Shown here piece after piece: positions 1 through 9,743 of a DNA stretch of 64,000 bases (positions are counted from its first letter, which is position 1; each line of letters begins with the position of its first letter). The stretch covers positions 64,760,001-64,824,000 of the forward strand of contig CM075353.1 of NCBI GenBank assembly GCA_037693485.1, given 5' to 3'. A program made the position numbers and the translations under genes. The notes below the pieces were generated by a model. It did not search any database. It saw nothing but the letters and a program-made list of their open reading frames with translations, and was not told the origin of the DNA. The stretch is from Kitagawia praeruptora. Lineage: Eukaryota; Streptophyta; Magnoliopsida; Apiales; Apiaceae.

Positions 1-1
1 T

Positions 2-2080
2 CAATCTGCTATGGCTGAGCACCAGAATGCAGACCCACAGAGGAAGGCTGTCCATCAGCAAATACTGGCCTCCCTCAAACTTCACAAGATACATATGGTT
101 ATTCAAAGAACACAACAGGAGGAGGTCCAAACTGCAATAAGGGAAATGAAAGTAGAACTAGATGCCAGGATTGAGGCACTAGCTCCTACTACCACTCAGA
201 AGGTGCTGTCTAGTAAATTATTGAAGGAAGATAGTCTGGCCAAATCTATTAGGCATCTTTCCTCCAGAGTGGATAGTATGGAATCTCAAATGCAGACTGT
301 CATTGCCAACCAAGCCAAACAGACTGAGCTACTGGAAAGGCTACTTGCAGCCTCACCTCCAGCCCTTGATGCTAACAAAAAGGGGGAGAAAAAGGTAGAA
401 GAGGTTGCACCAGCTACTTCTAGTCAAATTCCATCTTCCAGTAGCAAGATAGCACAAATTGAGGGGGTGCAACAACCAATTATAGTGGTCAATCCAACAG
501 AGTTCTCTATAGAGGCTTCCTCTGTGAAGAAGAAACAAATGGTGTTGCCTGAGATTCAGAGTCTATCAGAAATCTCAGATGGTGAAAGGCAAGCCAGAAT
601 AGAGGCCTTAAAAAAGATCAACAAGGAGGCAAATGAAAGAATTCTGAGGACAGAGAGAATGATCAGTGCATAAATTATATCAACTCTGTTCTCTACTCAG
701 TCCTCAGCTCCAACAATGTCAACTACAATTCTGAAGGTGCTCACTCCAGAGATTGTGGCTCCTACATTCTATGATGCTGAACCATCTTATGTCAAAGAAT
801 TTGAACCATACATAAGAACCAGAGCCTACTCTCCACCAAAGGCAAATGGGAAGAACAAGTTATAATTGGACTTTCCATTTCCCAAGGATGATGATGAGAA
901 GCTAATGGGAAAGACAATCAAAGAGTTCAAGGAAAAGACAAATAAGAGTGTAAGAGATTGGATGGCTGTAATAATAAGGAATGGAAAAGTGATAAATATA
1001 TCCAACAACCATCCTAGATTTGTTGAAGTAAAAAGAGAGGAGACCTCCAAACTTCTAAGGGAAGCTCATCCAAGTGAAGAAAATCAATATGAAAACTCAG
1101 ATGAGAAGCAAGCCAGGCTGGCTCAGGAGTTAATGGATAAGGTAGAGGATGAAATGAGGGAACCTGAGGAAGTCACCAAATCCAAACCTAAAAGGAGAGT
1201 GAAATCAAAGGCAAGGAGGCCTGTCTCTCCAGAAATTGTAAGAAGTGAAACTGTTGGCTCATCACAATCTATTTCTGCACAAGTATTCAACCCAGCTGTG
1301 AATTTCCATGGTGACCCTATAATCCCTAAAGAGGAACCAATGAATCTTGACTCCATTGAGGTTCCTTCATTCTTGCTGAAGCCTCAATAGAAGCCTAAAC
1401 AGAAGAAAAGGATACCAAGGAAGCAACCTTCAAAGGAACCAATTCAAGTTGCTAGGGTACCTGCTATTGTCAAGCAGTCAATCTTGGAAAACAAGGATGA
1501 TTTTATCTATCAGGCAGATATTGAAGAATAATCTGGCATGAATCTGTATCTGGATGAATTGTCAGAATTAAGAGGAATTGACAAATATAAACATTTGCCT
1601 GAGAGATTGGTCTTTGTATACAAGGGAGGAAAGGAAATGACATGGCCACTACAGAGGGTTCTTGGAGAAAATTATCTGGCCTTAACCAAAGTGTTCTCTG
1701 CAATCAAGAGATACACAGGGTTCTCCAAGATAGCAAAAGGGGAGATACTGGACAGAATAGAACAGATAAGGAGAGAATGGAACTCACCATCAAGACTACC
1801 AAGGAAGATGAAGATCCCATACAATGGACAGAAAATCCACCTTCAACCCTTCTGGATGTTGGAGTTCAGGGATGAAGATGGTAACAGGAGATTCTTCAGG
1901 TTAGAAGACCAACTATCAAAGGCAAGTTCTCAATACCTGAGATGGTTACAACAAAAGCTAAATCCAAAAGTTGTTGAAGAAGATGCCTTCTATAGGCAAC
2001 TCCAAATGCAGATTGAGTCCAACTCTGCCAAAGAAGGAAAATCAAGGGTGATGCCAACTAGAGAGAAGAAACAGTATTAA
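2..2080 (+). pseudogene. long LTR-retrotransposon reading frame with four in-frame stops, function unrecognised
   Basis: One reading frame runs from the window edge to a TAA at 2078-2080, interrupted only by stops at 671-673, 863-865, 1388-1390 and 1529-1531; no frameshift is needed. Open blocks are 11-673, 866-1390 and 1538-2080. The first block is rich in Q, E, K and heptad-like residues and looks coiled coil. The middle block is highly charged with a K/R-rich stretch (KPKRRVKSKARR). The last block is globular-looking (WPLQRVLGENYLALTKVF). No zinc knuckle, protease, integrase, RT or RNase H motif is visible. Its place just before the polypurine tract matches the extra (env-like) ORF of Sireviruses, but I do not recognise the family. 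It could also be a gag-like product of a non-autonomous element. Confidence 0.55.
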
Positions 2081-2240
2081 TCTGCTCAGTCTAGAGGAGC
2101 ACTTCTCTGTAAATTTCTCAAACTTTCTGATTTTAAATTTTGTAGCTTAATACAATTTTTTGCATTGTTCTATATATATCCTTAGGAATGTTTTGTTATC
2201 ATCAAGGTCCTGAATTTATGCTTTATTGCCATCAAGTATA

Positions 2241-2253
2241 AATTGGGGGAGAT
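2241..2253 (+). other. polypurine tract
   Basis: The sequence aattgggggagat lies directly against the LTR start (TGTTAG). This is the position and composition of the plus-strand primer of an LTR retrotransposon and fixes the LTR boundary and orientation. Confidence 0.85.
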
Positions 2254-2325
2254 TGTTAGGAATATGTTGTACTTGATGATAACTTCACAATCAATCAAAA
2301 TTGTATAAGTCATGTTTTGTAACTG

Positions 2326-2635
2326 TCAACGGATGAGACATTATAATTCTATTCGTTGATAGGTAGCTCATCAACGGATGAGGTTTTGTAGCATACTGCA
2401 GTATCTCTATTTATCAGTTGATAGTGTTTTTATTCAGAGTCATGTTGACCATCAACGGATAGGCATAATAGGGTAGCCAATTGTAAATAAGCTATGCTAT
2501 GTAATTCTGTCTAAGTGAAAGTGTATCAATAGATGAGAACAGGACTCTATCAACGGATACAACTCAAATCTACAATATCAACGGATACAGCTCAAACTAC
2601 CATCAACGGATGATAGTGTACAACATCAATGGATA
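2326..2635 (+). promoter_or_regulatory. ATCAACGGAT repeat cluster in LTR U3
   Basis: The decamer atcaacggat or a one-base variant starts near 2325, 2370, 2451, 2549, 2578, 2602 and 2625, with related inverted forms near 2351 (attcgttgat) and 2413. All lie 100-400 bp upstream of the TATA box. Repeated short motifs in U3 are often regulatory; no specific factor is assigned. Confidence 0.5.
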
Positions 2636-2722
2636 ATCATTAACACTTTCTTCTATGCTAGCTGGGAATTAGCAGTTGATAAGGACAGGTTTGACTGACA
2701 GATCACATGGGTTGATAGTAGG

Positions 2723-2730
2723 TATAAAAA
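2723..2730 (+). promoter_or_regulatory. LTR TATA box
   Basis: The sequence ggTATAAAAAgcag lies downstream of the decamer cluster and about 330 bp before the AATAAA signal, as expected for the promoter of the LTR. Confidence 0.6.
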
Positions 2731-3060
2731 GCAGTATGGCAGCCATACTTTGGAAACGCAGAAGAAAGAAGCATTCCATTTTACACAGTACATACAAGAA
2801 AGGTGCAGGGGACATATCTGTTCACAAGGACAACCTTTCGGCTACATGTGGATTTGGAGTGGAGTAGCAAGTCAACTTGAATTAGATTAATATTATCTTA
2901 TTCCTTTAGTACTTGTAAACTTGGGATATATAACCAAGTGTAGCAACTCTTTAGAAACTAAGAAAACAGATACATTTGCTTAGGGTTTTATTGAATATTC
3001 TTATAAGCAAAGAGTTGTAAAACAGAAGCTGTGTACATTTGTATCACAGAGTTTTCTTCG

Positions 3061-3066
3061 AATAAA
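3061..3066 (+). promoter_or_regulatory. LTR polyadenylation signal
   Basis: AATAAA lies in the 3' third of the LTR, followed by T-rich sequence, consistent with the R/U5 region. Confidence 0.5.
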
Positions 3067-3240
3067 AGTCTCAGGTGGTACATTTAACCACCTGATTTTT
3101 TATGTGTTTGTGAATCATTTCTCATTCAGCAATTATCTCCTTATAGATTTCTGTGATTCTTATCAGAAATTTATAAATATCAAGAATTGTATTCAACCCC
3201 CCTTTCTACAATTATACAAGTGTGTAATCTGGGAATAACA

Positions 3241-3463
3241 TTTTATTGATTAAACACCTAATCAAATAATGTAACCACCAGTTTCTTATTCAGAAGGTCG
3301 ATGTTCCAACGCGATGCCGTGTTAGAGTATTGTTGGTTGGGTGATTTCCTGTGGCCTTTATTCGGGTGAAGATGTTGCAGGATGATCCAGTTATCAGGGC
3401 AGTAGTTCTTGCACCCTTAGCTGTGTGTACTGTAGGACTCGTTTATAAGGAGGTCAACAACTG
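3241..3463. other. flank between LTR and hAT MITE, partly coding-like
   Basis: No repeat is recognised. On the plus strand about 3356-3463 reads open with a hydrophobic composition (VIRAVVLAPLAVCTVGLVY) that resembles a membrane segment, but no start or family is visible. It may be an exon remnant split by the MITE at 3472; the function is unknown. Confidence 0.3.
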
Positions 3464-3471
3464 CATTTAAA

Positions 3472-3946
3472 TAGAGTTGTAAACGAACCGAACTCGGACG
3501 AACTTTTAACGAACTCGTACAAATTCTTAACGAACCGAACAATGTGCAGTAAGCTTATCGAACACTTTTTCTTATCCGAACTCGAGTTCGGTAATGAACC
3601 GAACCGAACACGAACTGTTCATGAACATACCGAACATGAACCGAACACGAACAGTTAAGTAATTATATATATAATAATAATTTGAAAAATAAAAAAAGTT
3701 AAAAATTTGTAAATATTATTGTTTTTATCGAACGAACCAAACTCGAACCGAACTCAGACAAACTCGGACGAACTCTTAACGAACTCGGACAAAATCCTAA
3801 CGAACCGAACAATGTTCGGTAAGCTTATCGAACACTTTTTCTTGTCCGAACTCGAGTTCGATAAGCTTATCGGACGAGCTAACCGAACTCGAACTCGAAT
3901 CGAACCGGACGAGCTTACCGAACAGTCTGATTTGTTTACAGCTCTA
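3472..3946. mobile_element. hAT-type MITE, 475 bp, with 8-bp target duplication
   Basis: The left end tagagttgtaaacg and the inverted right end (tagagctgtaaaca when reversed) form terminal inverted repeats. Both sides carry the identical octamer catttaaa (3464-3471 and 3947-3954). An 8-bp duplication and these ends are typical of the hAT superfamily. The interior is built of degenerate gaaccgaac/gttcggttc motifs in both orientations and of a unit of about 115 bp present twice (near 3482-3596 and 3763-3873). It encodes no transposase; the open frame at 3719-4003 is repeat read-through. Confidence 0.88.
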
Positions 3947-3954
3947 CATTTAAA

Positions 3955-4620
3955 TAAGTTGTTGGTGCTAATTCGAGCTCAAAAGTGCAGGTACTCCCTT
4001 TGATCTTCCTTATGCAACAATGAGTTTTGTAGTTGCCCTTAACCCAACAGGTGTAATTGTAAGAGTTACGTACGTTATTAGATATTTTGTTTTTGTAGCA
4101 GGTAAATTATGATATTATGCTTACATTTTGGTAATATTTGACGAAGTCGTTAACGTGAAATCCTGTTAATTATTTCAATTCCCTATCGCAGATAATCAGC
4201 ATTGCAGTACTATCTCCGTCCTTGACAAGCATTGGTATGCCCATGCTGCAATGTGTAGTATGAGATTAGTTGTGTATTTTAAATTGTTTTTTGTTGTAAG
4301 GTGTGAGAGTAGAGTGTGGGAATGCAGTGTTCTTACCTCATCACTTGTGCCACGTAGTTCCGACCGTAGCCTGGACAATAATAGTTGTCCTGATCTATTC
4401 CCACATGATGCTTGCAGGATTTGCAAAAGATAATTTGCCTCAGTTCATAGATCATTATATTTACGATCGTCACGCTGCAACTACATGTAAACATATTTTA
4501 TTATAGAACATTAGGGATCATATAGCGAAGTAGATTTTCCTGTAAAAGCCTATCATAATACAAAGTTGAAGTAATTTGTGTATTTGTTTACCCTTTGATG
4601 AACCCATAATGAACTTGCTA
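3955..4620. other. low-copy flank, no assignable gene
   Basis: Short coding-like plus-strand stretches occur (for example near 3988-4050, 4190-4250 and 4340-4470, the last with a hydrophobic run WTIIVVLIYSHMMLAG), separated by stops and AT-rich sequence. They could be exons of a decayed membrane-protein gene together with 3356-3463. No start codon, splice pattern or family can be supported. Confidence 0.25.
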
Positions 4621-4776
4621 TTATTTCACATAATGTAAGGTAGGAGGATCCTTGCTTGGGTGTAGTAAAGTTCCGAGATGAGTTTCGGAGGGCACGGGGC
4701 ATTTAAATTCCGCATATTCTTCTACAATGCGGCATCCAAGGTAGTTGTCGCCTGAGTCGATTATAAGCACATGACC
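4621..4776 (-). pseudogene. coding-like C-terminal fragment cut by the outer LTR
   Basis: Read on the minus strand from the LTR border at 4776, 51 codons are open and end in TAA at 4621-4623. The composition is protein-like (motifs IIDSGDNYLGCRIVEEYAEF and CPVPSETHLGTLL). The frame has no start and would enter from the far side of the outer LTR (43019 onward), where short open minus-strand pieces also occur. I do not recognise the family. It may be the 3' end of a host gene or of another mobile element disrupted by the LTR. Confidence 0.4.
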
Positions 4777-7700
4777 TGTAACGCCCCGACTTCCCAATAC
4801 TAAAAATATACTTTTTATTATAATAAAATAGACTTTAATACAGGGGAATTTTATAAAATTTTAGCATGAAGTATTCGTAAATCGGACTATCCACCTGTAT
4901 CTCAACCAAACCAAATTTCAATTAACAATTACAAATAAAACTTAATACACCAACGATTCCTTACCGAGGATCGATTCCAGGTTATGGTATGAAACAAGAA
5001 TCTAACTATTACAAATTATTTCCAACTTCTATCACCGTTCTGAATACAATTTACTATACCATCTAATTTGTAGCTCAATCCCAATCTGTGCTTACCCGCT
5101 CTAGCTCCGAAATCTATCCTGTATAGAATGCCTAATCGCTCTCATTTGCAGGGATAAATGTAGTAGATCATCCTTAAACATAACTGCAAAGGGTTAGGTA
5201 AAACAAAGAAAGAGTGAGCCAAAGAGCGCTCAACAAGTTAATAATATAGTGAAACAACGATATTACGATAATTCGTTAATGAACAATATCAATGAATACT
5301 TTGTCTCAAAAGATCAATCAATTTCAATCATAGAGTGAAACTTTTCCATTTTCTTCAACTATACTGCCTCAGATAAAACTTTGAGAAAAAGAATATCATG
5401 AAATTTTTCAATCATTCTTACTCCACTTTCAACGTACAATGTTACTCTTGAAGGGAATAACTGGGAAATTGCTATCCATCCTTAATCCCATTATTTTACT
5501 GAGTTCAAAATTTTAATCATTTACCTTGGAACATATACATCTTATCAAAACATTTCTTTCTTTAAAACCATTCCATCATTAAACATACCTTCCATAAAAC
5601 CTTTTTAAAAATCATTTTTAAGTTGATTGGAGTTTTTTTCACGACTACGGACAATACGGGTGATTAGCCACGTAAAGTCCCTCTGGACATAAAATTGGGT
5701 TTCCAATTAGGCAACACATTGGCCTTTAATGCTGGACTGGGCACTCCCCCAATCTCTTATGCTAAAAATGCTGGACTGGACACTCCCCCAGCCTCTTACG
5801 CTAAAAAATGCTGGACCGGCGTCACCCGGCCTCTTACGCCTCCAATATGAAGGAATCCGTAGAAAACATTTTGACGGAATCCCCCACAATAAAACCTTTA
5901 AAATCATTTAAAACATTTTACTTTTAAGTCCTTTATACTCACTAATAACAAATCAGCCCAGTATAAGGAATTTTAAAAACATCTTTAATTAATTAAACCA
6001 TTTTCAGTTTCAATTATAAAAGACTGAAGTTCGGGGAAGCAATTGACATGCAGAATCATGAACAACAGTAATAAGGTTAAGATTCAGGGGAAACATGTCA
6101 TATAAGGATTCATAAACGACAAAGCAATAAGATTAAACTAAGCATGCTAGGATTCAGCAAGATAGAATCATATATCAACAAGGAGACAAGAACAAAACAA
6201 TTATTAAGATTCTAGAAGTTGAACAACAATCTATAAGGAAATCATGGAATAAAGGGAATCTGAATTCAAAAGAAGATTTGAGTTACTGCACAAGCTAGAA
6301 CCACTCATCTCAAAGGTTATCAGTTGATAAAATACCGTTATCAAGTTTGAACTAACATAAAAGATTTGAATAGATTAAAATGAAGATTTAAAAAGTTCTC
6401 AATTACCCAAGATCTCACTCTTGTCAGCTAAGCACTCATAGGCTTCAGCTGCCAAACCGGAATGACAATAATGAGTTTGAATAATTAAGAAGATCTCAAT
6501 TCATTCTTGGCTTTAACCGTCACTGAGCAACACATGCCTCAACAATAGTATAAACCTCGAATTAGTTTACATGAATTTGAAAGAAAACCTACTTTGAAAA
6601 ATATTAGTAAAGACGAGGAATATTGAAATAAATTAATTTTAAAAGAATTCAACACCTGAACAATAGGTAAGGAACATAAACAATGACAGAATAATTTGAG
6701 AATGAATGTTGGTAAATTAATAGAAGAAGAATGTCACTGGAAATAATAATAAAGGGTATAGACACTAGCAAAATGGTTTGAAAGGAATATCTCATAATTT
6801 AACAGAACAAGTTCACATTATTTAGAATAAAAAATGAAGAGTATAACTGCTTGCAAGAAAGAATTCGAAAGAATATATAAATAAAACAGGAAGGTTCACA
6901 TCACTTGAACAATAAGTGAGGGATAGTATACTTGCCTCAATACACATGGATTCTATTTCCAATACTTTAACTCGTTATCACTTTACATCTGTCTCTACTT
7001 GGCCTTTCTTCGATCACGCATCCATTTTCCCTTTATCACTTGTCAATTCCAATAATTCTTTCCTTCCTCTACATTCCATTTCCACATGCTCTGGCTCTTA
7101 GCTGGCCTCCTATGCGTACCTATATACAGGTAAAGTACTACTTCAGTACGCGCATAACCTTAACCATCTAATTCTATTCTACCCAATCGTGTCCTATTTC
7201 GCTTTACAATATAACACATATATCACATAAGGTTATACTTATAAAATATTATAGCATACTCATTTAAGTCAGGTAAACACATAGCCCACATTAGCACATC
7301 GATTCACAAATAATTCTTATCAAATTATTATATAAATTAGAAAATAATTTTAACAAAATTTTGACAGCACCTCCTTTATAATATCGCCTAACCCGTCGGA
7401 ATACAAATGACCCAAATCAACAATCATTCAAACAATCTCATAATCAATTTCTAACTCCACCTTATATTTACAACTCACAGTTCACCATACACCATCAATA
7501 CAATTACATCACTGGTTATGAACAAAACTCATACTCAATCTCTAGCAACGAATAACAATACATTACCACGTATAATCTTATTCATTTCCTAACTTGGATT
7601 AATATTCTATACTTTAAGTTATGAATTACCAAAAGCTACTAAGAGCACTTAGTAATCTATAACAAAACATGTTACTATCATCTTATTAATTAATAATTTA

Positions 7701-8182
7701 AAATAGAATCATATAGTTCACATTAACATATAAAATCAACTTGTATACTTCTAATATCCTAGTTCAATCATGCAACTCATAACCAGCAACCCAGTCTTTA
7801 CAATGCCACTAATCAGCAATTTAACGATCCATTAATCAATTAATAGGCTACTAATAATAATCATCACATCGAACTAATTAACTCTTACCATTAATCTACC
7901 AATATTTAATTAGTACCAACACTCAAATACATCAAAATTTCGATACACGCAGACACGAACCGGTAACCAACATCAAATTTTAGCACATACGACCACATAG
8001 CCTTAAAAACCATCATAGCCTCTCCTCCCCTGTTCCAACATCACCACCACTTACCAACATACACTTTCATGGACATACACAATACACGGGCGTGTTTCAT
8101 ACCCCTACACAGCCTCTCGAACCTACTCCCATGCACTCCCTGGATCACCACAGTCCGAGAACCCTAACACTCACTCACTAGC
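4777..8182 (-). mobile_element. outer LTR of a Gypsy-like element, segment 1 (apparently solo)
   Basis: On the plus strand it begins TGTAACGCCCCGACTTCC, whose reverse complement resembles the end of the Tekay-like LTR in this window (...GGGGGCGTCACA). No coding domain is found in 3.4 kb. The sequence resumes at 41748 after Copia A, giving about 4.7 kb in total, a plausible length for a Tekay-type LTR. Without internal sequence or a second LTR it is read as a solo LTR. No matching 5-bp target duplication is seen (tgacc before, tggca after), so a recombinant or rearranged LTR is also possible. The small ORFs at 5707-5911 and 6916-7101 are chance frames. Confidence 0.6.
5729..5838. repeat. three tandem units of about 40 bp in the outer LTR
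   Basis: Units starting atgctggact near 5729, 5768 and 5808 share ctggactggg/a, cactccccca and ctcttacgct. The third is diverged (gtcacccggc). They lie in a locally GC-richer part of the LTR. Confidence 0.65.
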
Positions 8183-8684
8183 TGTTGGATATTTTAGTGT
8201 AATTGGATTGACTAGTTGATCAATGTAATCGTAATGTTACATCGAACAAGTCGGGAGAGTGCGGAGTGCATGCTCTGTTCGAGTTTGTTAAGATTTCAGT
8301 ATTATTGCTTATAAGACATGTCTATTGACATCAAACACATTTGTTAGAATGAGATGTGTCTGTTGGAAAAAGACACATCTTGAGATGTGTCTGTTAGCAT
8401 TAGACATGACTGTTGGAATGAGATGTGTCTGTTGGCAAAAGACACATCTTGAGATGTGTCTATTGGCAAAAGACACATCTATTGACATCTATAAATAGGC
8501 GTTGCATTGATCATTTTCAAATAGTTGGTTCATTTGAAATTCACAACAAAACACATTCTCTCTTCTTGCAGAATTTCTGACTTTATCCGATTGAATTATT
8601 TGGGTGAACCACAAATAACTTCAATCTGAAAGTGTTCACACGACTTCAGAAAAATCCAAGTTATAATCACCCTATTCCCCAACA
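8183..8684 (+). repeat. 5' LTR of Copia A (502 bp)
   Basis: It starts TGTTGGATATTTTAG and ends CTATTCCCCAACA, an inverted TGTTGG/CCAACA pair. It matches the split 3' LTR almost throughout. Only 27 bp separate it from the gag ATG at 8712, and the bases after it (aagattgaagttatct) are not the usual initiator-Met primer site. Confidence 0.92.
8352..8497 (+). promoter_or_regulatory. three palindromic modules upstream of a TATA box
   Basis: AGATGTGTCT is followed after 8-9 nt by its reverse complement AGACACATCT three times in a row (8352-8380, 8421-8449, 8452-8480). TATAAATA follows at 8490-8497. Each module can form a hairpin or bind a dimeric factor. Placement just before the TATA box suggests a U3 promoter function, which is inference. 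Confidence 0.6.
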
Positions 8685-8711
8685 AAGATTGAAGTTATCT
8701 ATTTTCTGAAG

Positions 8712-9743
8712 ATGGCAAACGCAGAATCTGCAAAAGATATGACAAGCAAGTTTGCAAAATTGGACAAGTTTGAGGGTTAGGATTTTAGAAGACGGCAGAA
8801 AAAGATGCATTTTCTATTGACAACGCTAAAGGTTGTATATGTTTTGAGTACCCCCATTCCAGAAGTGATTGAGGATGAAACCGCTGAACAAACAAGGAAG
8901 CGTTACAAATGGGAAAACGATGACTACATCTGCCGCGATCACATCTTAAACGGTATGTCCGATTCCCTTTTTGATATATACCAAAATGTTGAGTCAGCGA
9001 AAGAATTGTGGGATTCTCTTGAATGCAAGTACATGGCAGAAGACGCTTCTAGTAAGAAGTTTCTGGTCAGTAATTTTATGAATTATAAAATGGTCGATTC
9101 TAGACCGGTGATGGAACAATACAATGAATTGTTAAGGATTCTGGGACAGTTTGCCCAACACAATCTGAAGATGGATGAATCTATCTCAGTTTCTAGTGTT
9201 ATAGACAAACTACCACCATCATGGAAGGATTTTAAACACTCCTTGAAACATAATAAAGATGATATGACTCTGGTTCAACTTGGAAGTCACTTCAGAATTG
9301 AAGAGGCTTTGAGGACTTAAGAAATTGAGAATAATCCTAAGGGAAAGAACCAAGTCGGTAACTCTTCTGTGAATATGGTTGAAGATGGTGGATCTTCCAA
9401 GAACTCTAAGAATGGCAAGGGTGATAAATGAAAGTTTAAAGGAAACAACAACAATTCTTCCAACAAAAGGCCTAAGATGGCATGTTGGAAGTGTGGCAAA
9501 CCTGGACATTTCAAGAAGGATTGTCGGGTTGGTAAAGGCAAGCAAGAAAAGCAAAATGCTGGTCCAACTGGATCCAAGGATCCAGAAAAGCAACAAGGTC
9601 AGATTTTAATACAAAATTATAATTCTGGTCAGAATTATGTATCACTAATATCTGAGGCATTTTATGTGCAGGATGACAATGTTGCTTGGTGGATTGATTC
9701 AGGAGCAACGAGTCATGTTTGCAAAATCTTCGTTGGTTCATAG
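8712..9743 (+). pseudogene. Copia A gag and protease start
   Basis: One frame runs from ATG 8712 with stops at 8778-8780, 9318-9320 and 9429-9431. The N-terminal part matches the Copia gag (UBN2) fold (ELWDSLECKY, LLRILGQF, LPPSWKDF). A zinc knuckle CWKCGKPGHFKKDC (CX2CX4HX4C) follows at about 9483, then the protease active-site region WWIDSGATSHVC near 9690, with the D-S-G triad intact. The frame is lost at 9741. These proteins form the particle and cleave the polyprotein in an active element; here the stops make it dead. Confidence 0.88.

Larger units (their letters stand above)
1..3240 (+). mobile_element. 3' part of a Copia-like LTR retrotransposon; 5' part lies left of the window
   Basis: The segment ends in a complete LTR (2254-3240) preceded by a purine-rich tract, the layout of the 3' end of an LTR retrotransposon. 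The 5' LTR and any recognisable pol are not in the window. The coding frame here is not RNase H or integrase, so the element either has an extra frame between pol and the 3' LTR, as in Sirevirus-type Copia elements, or is a non-autonomous derivative. Assignment to Copia rests on LTR termini and tract style and is inference. Confidence 0.75.
2254..3240 (+). repeat. 3' LTR (987 bp)
   Basis: The LTR begins TGTTAGGAATATG and ends GGGAATAACA, so the ends form the short inverted repeat TGTTA/TAACA. It holds a repeated decamer block, a TATA box (2723-2730) and an AATAAA signal (3061-3066) in the expected order for U3-R-U5. The partner LTR is outside the window, so divergence and target duplication cannot be read. 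The short ORF at 2676-2867 is a chance frame. Confidence 0.85.

Noticed and set aside
3719..4003. 94-codon open frame
   Set aside because: It is read-through of degenerate gaaccgaac repeats in the hAT MITE and crosses its border.
4768..4776. Target duplication for the outer LTR
   Set aside because: Only catg is loosely shared with the right flank (43017-43020); it does not abut both LTR ends, so no duplication is claimed.
9219..9596. 125-codon minus-strand frame
   Set aside because: Antisense shadow of the Copia A gag region.
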